A DNA stretch of 64,000 nt from Diphasiastrum complanatum (lineage: Eukaryota > Streptophyta > Lycopodiopsida > Lycopodiales > Lycopodiaceae): NCBI GenBank assembly GCA_029204225.1, contig CM055102.1, positions 25,120,780 through 25,184,779 of the forward strand, written 5' to 3'. The notes beneath the pieces are model-generated. The model was given only the letters and a program-made list of their open reading frames with translations, did no database searches and was not told where the DNA came from. Below are positions 25,890-37,900 of the stretch, piece after piece (within the stretch, counting starts at the first letter, position 1; each line of letters starts with the position of its first letter). The position numbers and the translations under genes were made by a program.

Positions 25890-26526
25890 TGTGAAAGTAC
25901 TGTACTTTAGGACCATAAATGGATCTACAAAAGATCCACAAGAGTGATTGGATGCTTGCTTAACAATCTATCAAAAAACTAGACACAAAAAAGTTGATCT
26001 AGATTGGCAGTTTGATAAACAACAAGCATTAGCAATCAAAAGCATTGATCAACATTGAAATCCGAGACCACACGTGTGTAATACAGGCTGTAGTACGGAC
26101 TTCAACCTGAGAAACAAGTAGAAATTGATTTGGTTTCATTTGGATCACAAAAACTCAATGTACATAGTGAACTAGCTTGAGATTGCCAATGAGCTCCAAA
26201 AATTTTCTATCTTCTCACTATGGAGAGAGGGAATACATAGCAAATTCGACTTCCTTCTTGAAGTTAGGTGGATTTCCAGCATGTAATAAGGAAGTTAACT
26301 CACTCTCCTTGACCTAAAATGAAACCCTAGTCTATTTCCTAGAGTTATGCTTGGTAGGTAGCTAGTTGGTCAAATTTTCACCTTAAACTTAGGTGTAGGT
26401 CCTATAAAGTAGGGATGACCACCAGATAGACATGACCAACTCTCTTGACTTGACCTAACCTACATTAGGATGGGTTTCCCATGTGGCATCATGGCCTCAC
26501 ATGTGTGGGACCCACTTGTGTACACA
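25890..26526 (-). mobile_element. 5' LTR of copia copy C (truncated in U3)
   Basis: Starts TGTGAAAGTACTGTACTTTAG on the plus strand at the PBS and aligns with the LTR at 28582-29264 throughout (for example GATTGCCAATGAGCTCC). It stops about 130 bp before the expected U3 end, inside a 42-bp palindrome at the border with copia copy D. Confidence 0.8.
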
Positions 26527-26542
26527 AGTGGGTCCCACACAT
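26501..26542. repeat. 42-bp perfect palindrome at LTR/pol junction
   Basis: The left half ATGTGTGGGACCCACTTGTGT and its exact reverse complement meet at 26521/26522 with no spacer. The left half is normal LTR sequence (also at 22612-22717). The right half is its inverted copy, fused to the RT gene of copia copy D. Confidence 0.95.
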
Positions 26543-27120
26543 AGTCACTAAGACTAAATCCTAGTGAGACAAGGAAGGAATTAAGTCTAGCATACCAAGA
26601 CCTTGGTGCTTGCTTAAATCCATAAAGACTTTTGAATAGAAAGCAAACTTTGGACTCATCCTTGAGGTTGTTCCATGTAAATCTCCTCCTTAAGATAACC
26701 ATTCAAAAAGGCATTGGAGACATCCAATTGAAACACCTTCCACTTGACTTTTGATCTTCAAAAAATGTGACATCTCTACTCTCAATTATCTTTGAGGTAG
26801 AGGGAATCAAGATTCGATATGCCTGCTTGTTGGATGAATACCCATCCATGTTCCCTTAGGATCATCTTTTCTCCTTGTTTCCAAGGGAATATGAGCAAAG
26901 CATGTACTTCCAAAAACTCTAAGGTGATCAACCTTAGGCTTGATATTGAACAAGACTTCATATGGTGATTTTCCTCTAAGAGCATTGTGAGGTAATCTAT
27001 TGCACAAATAGATTGCACAATTTATAGCTTCTCCCCAAAAGTCAATAGGTAAAGAGGCTTCAATTCGAATTGCTTTAGCACACTCACATAAGGATCGATT
27101 TCTTCTTTCGACAACCTCTT
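26543..27120 (-). pseudogene. Copia copy D RT and integrase fragments
   Basis: 26543-26702 (minus) holds the copia RT block [21 protein letters not shown]-type sequence up to FSLSDY, where the palindrome cuts it. 26782-27010 holds the end of the integrase core (CNRLPHNALRGKSPYEVLFN, DHLRVFGSTCFAHIPL). The part between integrase and RT is mostly deleted. The integrase Glu region (VVERRNRSLCE) lies at the upper end. Confidence 0.8.
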
Positions 27121-27980
27121 GATGTGCAATGTTGCTTTGCTTGTTCTCTTGTGCCTTCTTCTTCTTGAGACATTCAGATGCAAAATGTCCTCTCTTGCCA
27201 CTGAAAAAGCATTTGAATTTTGATTTATTAATATTGCCCTTTGAGCTTGATCCTATCCTCTTCTTTGGCCTCCTTTCTTTTCTCCATTCGTCATCTTTTT
27301 GCCCTTGAATGAGAAATTGGCTTTCTCATCTCCATCCTGCAAAGACAATGAACTCATTCTTGCTTTGGTGTGGAGCATCCTACACTCTTCAGCCACTAAT
27401 ACACTATGAAGTTTCTCTATAGTTGGTAGGCCCTCTTGGATGGCAAAACTTTGGACCAAATTTGTGAAATCATCCCCTAGACCATTAAGGATTATTGAAC
27501 AAGATCTCCATCATGAATCTTCTCTCCAATGGAAGTTAACACCCTATTAAGAGACTTGATTCTAAGCACATAGTCTTGTGCACTCTCCTCACTTCTTCTC
27601 ACGCTTTGTAAGATTTGATTTCTAATCATGAGAATTCTTGAAGTGTTACTTGATTCATAGAGCCTCTTTAGCACTAGTACAAGATGATTCTTCTCTCAAA
27701 AGATCATTACTCACATTCATCTTTATACAATGAAGTGCTAGTCTAGAGGTTCATCTAACTAACTCTTGTGCACCAAGAGGTTCATCAAACTAACTCTTGT
27801 GCACCAAGAGGTTCAACTAACTCTTGTGCACCAAGAGGTTCATCTTCTTCTTCAATCAAGAATTCATAAAGATCTTGGAGCACCATTAGTGACTCCATCC
27901 TAACCTTCCAAATGGAATAATTTCTAGAGTTCAATCCCTCACTAGCTTCTAGAACCAATAGATGCCATCTTACTAGTGAA
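27121..27980 (-). pseudogene. Copia copy D gag remnants
   Basis: The minus frames 27492-27674 and 27253-27459 repeat the copy C gag (RIKSLNRVLTSIGEKI; LPTIEKLHSVLVAEECR). The zinc knuckle region reads SGKRGHFASEC with its first Cys pair damaged, and is fused directly to integrase sequence (VVERRNRS). Protease and most of integrase were lost in one deletion. The N-terminal gag part at 27675-27980 is broken by a small tandem repeat. Confidence 0.8.
27746..27844. repeat. 31/31/27-bp tandem repeat inside gag
   Basis: Three consecutive units GAGGTTCAT(C)...AACTCTTGTGCACCAA plus a partial fourth, within the gag region of copia copy D. Copy C has a single unit at the same place. Confidence 0.9.
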
Positions 27981-28581
27981 TTCTGATTTGATTGATTTTA
28001 GAAACTCACAAAGGTCTCTCTTTAGCAATTCACTAAAATTAGAATTCTAATCCAACAAATGAACTTATAATCTTGGTTTTAGTACTCCCTCACAAAGATG
28101 GAATGAAGATTAGATGAGTTGCAATCTAGTTACAATCAAATCAAGCCAATTTTGGCTATTTTTGGACAAATAATGACTCAATATCCCTCACACTTCTTGA
28201 TGTACTTTCAAGACCTGTAAAACACTTCTAGAGGATTTGATTTCAGCCTAGATTAATTAGGTCTCATGAACCAAAGTCAAATCTAATTAATGGCACTCAA
28301 TCTTGGTAGCTTTTCCTAGGACTAGCACCAAAAATCTCATCAAGAACACATAGAATGGATTTTTTTGGATCAAATGAATAATGTGCTTGAAATGCAGTTC
28401 AGAGGTACCCACACGTGTGGACAATACGGATTTTGATCCCTACCAAGTTTGGAATCAAATCCCCTCACCAATGTTGAGATTCTAGCTCGCCCTCTCAATA
28501 TTGGTTTTTAGCACCAAAACTTGCTAAAAATAGATTTGGTTTTGATCAATGGTTAAGCCCTTGTACTTGGCTTTGATACCA
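27981..28581 (-). other. Copia copy D leader and PBS
   Basis: Untranslated leader aligned with that of copy C but with a single copy of the 172-bp segment. The PBS on the minus strand is TGGTATCAAAGCC (28569-28581), the initiator-Met type with one change. Confidence 0.75.
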
Positions 28582-29264
28582 TGTGAAAGTACTGTGCTTT
28601 AGGACCATAAATGGATCTTAGAAAGATCCATAAGAGTGATTGGATGCTTGCTTAACAATCTATCAAAAAAATAGACACAAAAAATTGATCTACATTGGCA
28701 ATTTGACAAACAACAAGCAATAACAATCAAAAGCATTGAACAATGATGAAATCCAAGTCCACACGTGTGAACCACAACCTGTTATACAGCCTGTAGACAT
28801 AGATGAAATCTTAATCAACTTGGTTGCATTTGGATCACAAAATCACATTACAATAGTGGAGTAGCTCGAGATTGCCAATGAGCTCCAAAAATAATCTATC
28901 TTCTCACTATGGGAGAGATGCAATACATAGTGAAAATCACTTTCTTTGTAAAGTTAGGTGAATTTCCAACATATAATAAGGAAGTTACCTTGGCTTTCTT
29001 GCCCGAATTTGCAACCCTGGCCTCTTTCCTAGAGTCATGCCAAGTAGGTGGCTAGTTGGTCAAAATCTCATCGTAAATTTGTGTAGGTCCTACAATGTAG
29101 GAATCACTACCAAATAGACATGACCAACCCTTTAGAATCGACCAAACCTACATTAGGAGTGCTTTCCCACATGGCATCTTGGCCTCACACGTGTGGGACC
29201 GACTTATGCACATAATTTACAATATACTACATGGCTAGATTTGCCAACATAGGCAATTTTCACA
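28582..29264 (-). mobile_element. 5' LTR of copia copy D (about 683 bp)
   Basis: Bounded by TGTGAAAG at the PBS side and TTTTCACA at the outer side, forming the short inverted ends expected of an LTR. It aligns over its length with the LTR at 25890. In the minus direction it is the 5' LTR of the deleted element to the left. Confidence 0.8.
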
Positions 29265-30165
29265 ATATGTTCCTTACAAAATCTTTTCATGTGCAGTGGG
29301 CTCAACACCAAGGGTGGCCTGATATGCCATTCTGATGTTGCTATTATAAAAAATCTCTATCACATACACTTATGTTGTAATGGTAATTGTATGATATCAT
29401 GAATATGTCCATTCAATTTTATCCCTCTTTCCATTATCACTTTTGTTAATTCTGACACGCCAAATCTATGACACGTCTATCTATGAAGCACTTTTCAAAT
29501 AGTTGTTGGCTCCAGTATTATTTTGATCAACTCCAGTAGTAGTGGGCATCATCAAATTAAATTCTTCTTGTGTGATTGGATTAAGTATGTTCAAAGCTGT
29601 GTGTGCCCCCTTGAGGATTAGTTGAAGAACCAAGATGGGAGAGATAAAACTTGTCAAGCTTGGTAGAGATAAATGAGGAGGAAAGCCAAGTCGGGAGTCT
29701 CGAAGAAGGGCAAAGATTAATGGCATTAGTCAGGTTTAAAGTGGTCAACAATATAGCCCCATGAAAGTCCCTTAGCAAAAAAGATTCTATCGGGATCAAG
29801 AGTGGGTGAAAATACATATTAGAATCATGGACAATAATAGAGGAAATGATATTAAAGGGGGAGAGGAAGATCCACGTAGAGGCCATAGCCATGACACTGT
29901 GAAACAAAAAATCACATTTCAAGCAAAACGTCCTGATTTGAAAAAAGAAAAACAAGAGAGTAAATTTTAACATTTAGAGACTAAGGTGATCAATCCATCT
30001 CTAGTGCCATTGGTAGGGGTAAATAAAAAATTAAACAAAGATTTAGAGTAGGGTGAGATTTCTACTTTTCTTTTTGCATATTACAAAATGAAAGAGAGAA
30101 ACAAATATCAATTTGTTACACAAAGAAAGTTTTCCAGAATTTTATGCTTGGAATAACCATTGTAG
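29265..30165. other. Non-coding stretch
   Basis: Short ORFs only (for example 29481-29973 minus, overlapping frames without known domains). Nothing recognised. Confidence 0.4.
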
Positions 30166-30545
30166 GAAACTGTGTCTAACATAGGCTGGAGAGAAATCTA
30201 TACTAGACATAGCTTTTGCTTTGAGCTATGCTAGACATAGTTTCTTTTCCAACATATGCATATGAGTAAAAGCTATGCCAGACATAGCCCAGAGAAGAAA
30301 CTATGTTAGATATGGCTTTCTTCTTGACCTATGTCAAACATAAGTTAGGGAGAAACATAGTTTGACATAAAACAAAAGCAACTAGTTTCTACAAGCTCGA
30401 AGAAAGAAGTTAGCCTTGACATAGCCTCTTCAACAAGCTATGCGAGGCATAGGTGTAAAGCGTAAATGTCCAAATTGACAAGAAAGCAACCTATGCCACA
30501 CACAACTCGTGGAGGGAGCTTTGTTTGACATAGTCATTTCCCATA
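30166..30545. repeat. Array of short quasi-palindromes CTATG(N5-6)CATAG
   Basis: About ten variants of a 15-19 bp imperfect palindrome, spaced about 20-50 bp apart. Examples are GCTATGCTAGACATAG, GCTATGCCAGACATAG, ACTATGTTAGATATGG, CCTATGTCAAACATAAG and GCTATGCGAGGCATAGG. Both orientations occur because the motif is nearly self-complementary. Confidence 0.7.
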
Positions 30546-33500
30546 AAATTCAAGAGGAAGAGGTTGAAGATATGCATGTAGCTGGCACATGTTCAATACC
30601 GATGTAAAGTGCAACTATCACAAGTTTTTCTTACAAAGCATAATCCAAGAGAAAAGTCAAGTTTAAAAGAGATTTACAAACAAGTGCAATGATGAAACGC
30701 CAAAATCGATTGATGGAATCACAAGAAATTCATAAATTGCAAAATATAGTTTGTTGTGTTTTCACTTGTTTACAGAAGTTAAAATTTATCAAAATCAAGA
30801 AGATTCGAACAAATATTTTTTCAAAGACAAAAGATGAATAGAATCTCTATTTGTGTTTAACTATGAGTTTTGATTAAAAAATTTATTATTGTTCTTGGAA
30901 ACAAATAAAGTATGTCATACAGTATTCAAAGGCGTTTCTGCATTAAAAATTTAAGACTTGCTTACATTTACACAAGATTACAAGAGGATCCGAGTTTGCA
31001 AGGTTTGAACTATACCTCCAAATGCCATATCTGCAAAGATATGGTTAACACATTTCATTAATATGCATGTAGAAAGCTTCCAAACTCTTTATATTTCTAC
31101 CTTTTAGATAATTTTACAAAATTGAAAATATTTAAATGTACAAATTTTTTGCAATGTCCACAAATGTTCTGCAACTAAGTTATTCTTGTTTTGTGAATTA
31201 AAAAAAAAACATTTGGTCTAATGAAAATTCTTGAAAAGTCATGAATATTCTTTTGTCCTACTTGCGAGCAATTAAAGCGCTTAGAGAACAAACAAAACCT
31301 ACACAAGAAAAAAGAAATAAAAAATATTTGAGTTAAATTATTGTTGTTAAAAATTATTTCACACTGATGTTTTGAACTTTATTTATGGTTTCAATTTACT
31401 AAATTAACTTTGTTTGTATTTTTTAGTGGAGATTACAAAGCCACTCCAAGTCCACATAGAGCAGCAACCAACGAAAAGACAAAAGCTTGCAAAACACACA
31501 AAAAAGTGTTTAAAATCTACTAAAAATACTCGGATCTTGTCATCAATGAAATGGCATAGCAAAAAACACTAGTGCCACATTTTGTTAGGGTGCCAAAGAT
31601 TTTAAACGAAACATATTTCATTCAAGTCCCATTCAGTTGGAACTCTTATATTGAACAACACATTGCAATCCAATGTGTTTTTCAACTATCCTAACGTTCA
31701 AAATGATTGAATACAAGTAAAGAGGGGGGTCAACTCTCTAGCCATGTACATTTTGGACTTGTACAAGTATTTAGCCATGTGTTACCCTACCAAGGCGCAT
31801 ATGGCCAAGTACTTTCCATAATCATCCACCTCACAAACTAATTCCAAATGTAGTTAAAAATTGGAAGCAATTTTTGGCAATATAAAAAAATCAATTGGTC
31901 AATTTCTCAAATTTAAATTTTCCCATTTGCATCTTGTTACACATCACGATGCTTGCTTGTATCATGCTAATGGTTGAGTACTATCAAAACTGGACTCAAC
32001 ATTCACATGAAACACATATTGCAAATTCATTTTCTTTCTTTGCAAATCAAGTCCCTAAACTGATGGTTTCTTCCCCTTTTTAAGACATGAAACATACCCT
32101 CACATCTAAACTCATACATGTATAAGCAAATATGTAGTAGACTGCTTACCACTAGGGAAAAACTATATTAATCTTAGCTAACTTGGTGATCTCAAATCTA
32201 ATTTTTTCTTTTATAAATGTTAACGTGAAAAGAAAAATTTCATACATGTTCACATATTATAATATGAAAATACGATTGACAATGGCTACAAAGAATCTGC
32301 TTACATGTGGCATAAGGCCACTGGGTGGGATCCAGAATATGCATTTTACAACTATTGTTTGTGATCTTTTCCACAGAACTGATAGTGTAATATTTTTCCT
32401 TGTCCGATATGTTCCATGTGCAGAATCAACTTTCAAACCTCCAGGTGAAGAAGAACAATGTCGACGACTAGGTGACATCCCATTTTATCCCTGAAGTTAA
32501 CTACTTTATCATATATTCACTATCCCTCGAGGCCAAGTGCATGTATTGGACTGTACTCTTTTGGTGGCAATGTGTGCCATTGGGCATTGTCATAAGGAAA
32601 TTGTCAAAGCTCAAAAGGTCTGAGTTATCTTCAATTGGAAGGCTAGAGGGGATACACAAAATTCGAACTCCCCAACATAGCTATGGCTCGAAAATTTTTC
32701 TCTAAGTTTCAAGACATGTAATACATAGTTCAACTTTGCCTTCTGGGTCATTTTTTCTCTTATTGTTTCTGAGACTTGTCATGCACCAGGCTTTTTAGCA
32801 TTGACTTCTGTTCAAAGACAACTAATCTGTAGAAAGGGACAAGCACACCCATTCGATTACAATTCCAAGATACTTCTTATTGAAATTCACACGTGTGAAA
32901 ATGCCACAAAGTGTGATTTTGATCTCCTAAGATGTAATGATTGCACATAGATCATACATAGATTGAAAACCAAAATCTATTCCATCAATCTAAGGCAAGA
33001 GCACTAAAAATAATGCATAAATCAATACACTCACACGTGTGGAGACCTGAGTATGAAAAAACTAATTATGAAAATGCCCTCCTCTCAAGTAGAGAGAAAA
33101 TCTACTATCAAAAACTCGAGTAAAGAGAGAAACCAATTTTGACTCAAAATGTGTAAAAATCTTATAATTCCATAAAACTTAATTACAAATGAACTAAGTC
33201 ACATATAAGTAATAATCTAGGGTGAATGGGAGTGAAACATGATTAGACCCCTTCTTTTCCTCCTCCCATTTTGATAGATTCTAATATTTTGATTGATCAC
33301 TAACTCTCATGTCAACACATAGGGATGAGTCACTCACCAAATCTCAACTTAAAAAATATAAGTAGCCTAACCTAACTCGAGCTACAAACACTTGACTAGA
33401 TCCTTACTAAAAACTTGAGTATAACTCAACATGACTAAAATTATTTTGACTATTTTCCACATGTGATATTTTCTCATAAAAAACAACAAAGCTAGATTTT

Positions 33501-34747
33501 GCTAATTTTTTACACTTCTTATTGATCTCCATGGAAAATCACATAAAAATGTGTGGGTTTGTTGGATTATAGAAAACCACTTGGTCAAAAGGCTTTAAAT
33601 CAACAAAAACGTCAATAAGAGACACATTTGAACATTTAAGAGATTGTCAACATCATGAATGAGCCTTAAATGGATTAAATTTCCTTATGAATGCTAGGGT
33701 TCTCTAAGTGTGCTTGCTAATCTGCAAACATTTTGCAATGACACGAAAGAGCTTAGCAAGAAAATGATGCACACTTTTTAAGATTGTCATATTATAATGC
33801 TGCCAGGAATTAAAAATAAAAAGCTCACAGATTGGATACATCCATACTGTTTGATCAATGCCCCACTTTTCCCAGAAATTACCATTTCTAAGACCAAAAT
33901 AGCTGACAATGCATGCTAAAATTAGATACATTGCTCGTTAAGGACATTCTTGTCATAATTTGAGAAGAGTTAGCATGGTCTTTGTATCAACACGAATTCC
34001 TTATTCATGATGCTAAAGAGTTCCACTTTTAGCTTCGTGAGTGCTGAAGCCAATTTATTTGCTTAATCATGAAATCCCTCAGCGGTGACCACGTGAATGC
34101 AACTAATTACCAGAGGCTACAGCATGAATGCAAATAAAAAACAGAAACGTTGCTCCAACTTGTTATTCTACTATGAAATTGCCACATAAAAAAAATTTCT
34201 ACAGCTAGGTGGTCTAATCTTCATGAAAAAGACATTTTTCTTAACTGAGCTTCAAAATAGCACTATACTAATTTGCTTGTACAGAGCACTGCTGTTTCAG
34301 TTTTTCCCAGCAGTAATTGTCAACAGTTTTTAGTAACATGGTTATCAATATTTTCCTTTCAGTTGTATGCCAAAATCAAATTATTGATACTAATTTCATA
34401 ACATTCATAATAGTGCAAGCTTACAAGATTACTGCTGCCATTGCATAGTTGGAGGCAGAGTCAAAGGATAAATAGTAAATAATAGAAAATTTGCTACCAC
34501 ATCTGGTTCACCTTCAAGCTTTTGAGGCACTGAGGTTTTCAGGAAGTCTCAAAGAGTTTCTCACGATGACTCGATTAGTTTAATGCTGGTAAGCCTCCTT
34601 TCCCCTAGAGTTTGATTATGTAGATCATCTGTTCTGTTGAAGTGGTTCATAAGACTGTTTGCATGTAAAAACTGGCAACTTCCCAAGGGCTTTCAGTAGA
34701 ACTTTAAGACGAGGCACTTCCTGTGAAACTGGAAAGAGAAATCAACC
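30546..34747. other. Non-coding stretch; 3' flank/UTR of the MADS-box gene at its right end
   Basis: AT-rich, no recognised gene. The right end must contain the 3' UTR of the minus-strand MADS-box gene. A minus-strand AATAAA at about 34047-34053 is one possible polyadenylation signal, not established. Confidence 0.4.
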
Positions 34748-34933
34748 TCACCCCAGCTGCAGAGATGTTTGCAAGTTTTGGTTCTCTCTCAAATTTTTCT
34801 GGTTGACATGTAGAGAGAAAGGCACTGATGCTGTTCCTAAACTGGGAGGTTCCCTTGTCTCCAGTGGGTTAACTATGGTTTGCGAAGAGAATGGTCTCAC
34901 TGCAACTTCTGTCATCCCATGTGCACTAGCTAT
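34748..34933 (-). CDS. MADS-box exon 7 (C-terminal domain and stop)
   Basis: The acceptor GTGCTGGTGCAG precedes ATAGCTAGTGCACATGGG. 61 codons then run to TGA at 34748-34750. The encoded region is Ser/Pro-rich and ends [11 protein letters not shown], as several MIKC proteins end in a short LQLG-like motif. The acceptor has a weak pyrimidine tract and lies beside a tandem repeat. Confidence 0.85.
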   Translation of the reverse strand: MASAHGMTEVAVRPFSSQTIVNPLETREPPSLGTASVPFSLHVNQKNLRENQNLQTSLQLG

Positions 34934-37900
34934 CTGCACCAGCACAATAGCAGGAATTTGATCAAATATAAGCCCCCAAGAGCTTTTAAATGAGAAGAAC
35001 CCTGTTAGCAGACTAGCAGCTTGATCAAATATGTAAGCCCCCAAGAGCTTTTAAGCAAGCAAGAACTCTGTTAGAATGACACAATAGCAGGAATTTGATA
35101 ACCCCGAGAGGTTTTAAAATGGCAAGAACTTTGTAAGATTGGCACAGTAGCAGCAGATTGATCAAATATGTATCCCCCCAAGAGCTTTCAGAATGGCAAA
35201 CACGCACAGTAGATCAAAGAGGAGGTAAAGAGACAAGTTATGTGGATACCTTTCGTCGCAGGATCTCGTTCTCCTCATGCCATTGAAGCTCCTGCAATTT
35301 TCAAGACTAAATCAGTATGTCATCACAAGGAAGGTTTCAGAAGAGAATATTCAAAGCTCCATTTGAAATGTGTGGGATATGCACCAGTAGAAAATGAACT
35401 TCCCATAAGAAAGACTTTTGGAATTAGTGTTGCTATCTTGAATCTGGAAATCTTGATATGGTCATCAGGTTGTTCAAGCTATTGCATGCCCAGGAAACAA
35501 AAATTGAATAACTTATAATATTCAACCAGTGGACTCAAAGGAGCATCAAATATTAGTATCACTATCTAGAAAAGATAAAAGAACTTCTCAAGCACAGAAA
35601 ATTCTGTTGGCCTCAGCATCTTTTTTGACAAAATAAGCTCTTTGACTGTGTTATGTCACCAAACAGACATAGCTAGGGGACCATCCTTTGAGTCGGTGCC
35701 ATGCTAGCAAGCACCAGCCATAAAGACAAAATAGCTCTTTAAAGGAGCACATGGGCATGGAGTTCCCTGCTATGGCAACCATGCTAGGCGCCAGTTAGCC
35801 CTGCAACATCATCCTCACAAATGAGCACGTATGGTATGGGACATGTATTTATTATGTAGAATCAAGCCCATAGATGATGGAGGTCTTGGGCTGTGAGGCA
35901 GCTCTTGAATGGAGAGCTGATTGCTGGGTGGTCAGTCTATAGGATACCCTCTTTATTCTGCAGGTGTGTGTTGGATTGATTGTTTCCTACAGATTTGCCA
36001 GTTGCACATAAGCACAAGGTTATTTTGGGAGTTATCTAACCGGGTAAGTGATTCAACACCCTTGTTTTGGTTGTTTCAGAACATTCCAGCGTAACGTATT
36101 TAACCCCATAAGAACTTCAGCCCATAAGCAAGCCAACCCTGGTTCATAACATGAGAGAATAGAGTTGAGTTCCAACCGAAAATGATACGCATTTCTCTTA
36201 TCATTAATCTAATCTGCAATCTGTGGTAAATTTACATAGTACGAGTAATTGTAGGAGCAAGTACACAAATGCTGATGTGATTTCACGTATTGTCCAGAGC
36301 TATGATGTGGAATCAATTACAATGGTTTTCAAGAAAGTATAGTCAAGTGGTTAAGATTCGGAGTTGAAAATCATCAAATGATCAAAAGATTTCAATCACA
36401 AAGGTGCCTTAATCTTTCTTCATGAGGAGACTAATTTCCCACTACTATGCAAAAGGATTTGAGTAAACTTCTCTGTAAGATTGTACTTGGAATATGACTC
36501 CCACATACTCCCAAAGTCTAAAAATTTATTTCAAAAAATTGCATTACTGCATAATAGAAAGCCAAAATGTGAACCCTAATCTAGAAAATTTGGTTCTTGG
36601 TGTCCTTTAGTTTATTCAATCCATTTTTGGAGAACACTTTTGACTGTTATTCTCCAACTTTTCACTCTTCCTCTCCACGTAATGCGATATGCTAATGCTT
36701 CAGTGAAATTTTGATGGTATATGAGAAATACATAGGGGAGAACTTACAAGAGAGACAACTTAATTTATGAAATAAGAAAACAAACGTCTTGAAGAACGGT
36801 GACGCTGAAGGATAGTTCTTATTCTTACTAGCTTGCTTATATTCTAATGGTACTTCAAGTTACTCTATGTAGAACTTGCCTTTGGACATTCAACTGTATT
36901 GAGAGGAGGCCCAATCATCATTTTATGATCTTCAGCAAAATTTAAATTCACCTCACCTGATGGAAACTGTTGGAGAGAACTTGGTTAGAATTTTATTCGA
37001 ATTGGGGTAGCCTTAAGCAGATGGGGGAATCCGAATTGCATTAAATAAGCTGTAGGTCCTTATGGCCCCCACTGGAAGGTATGTGTGGCACCTTTCAATT
37101 GTCCATAGGCCTCCTTGACTCACAAAACACAGTTGCCATAATTTTTTTCCAAAACATGGCTTTTTCAAAGCCCTAAACCTTAATCTACGACCATAAACCC
37201 TAATTCGCGGAATACGCTCCGATAATCTGTTTTTTCAAAAAAAAAGGTGGATCGATTGCACCAGATCACAAGATTTCACGGCTCTGATACCCACTATTAC
37301 AACCCCCACGATCATCAAGTAGGTACACAACGTCACAAGAACCTGGACGCTCACGATCCACCCTGCCATAGAGCTCCATCCAAGCTCACCGACCATGACC
37401 TCGAGTCATCAACCTAGGTTCAACAAGCTATAACTATCCTCCAACAATGGCGGCATCCCATACCACCGTCACCACCTTTGGATAGCAACCGCCCAAGTCT
37501 GGCACAAACAACAAGATCGACCTGGCATGCACTAGTGCTCCTCCCTCCTCCCTTTCCTTGGAAGAGAGAATGAATCCTCATAGGGGTCCCTCCTCCTATA
37601 TATGCGTTAAGGGTCATAGGCCACCCTTTTAAGGGTCCTACACCTATACACACATAGGCCATAGAAGGTCGCACCCGGAACGTAGTCATAAGGGCAAGGC
37701 ATGACAAGTGGACAAATGGGTCCACGACACGACACATGGCTATCCAAGTCCACCAATCAAAGTCAAGTCAAAGGCTCCAGTCTGCGTCCACACCTCAAGT
37801 AGGTGGTGTTCATGGGCCCCAAGGGGTTAATAACAGAATTTATCACATGCAAGACAAAGCACAAGGAAGACCATGTATATAAGTGATTGGAGGTTACAAA

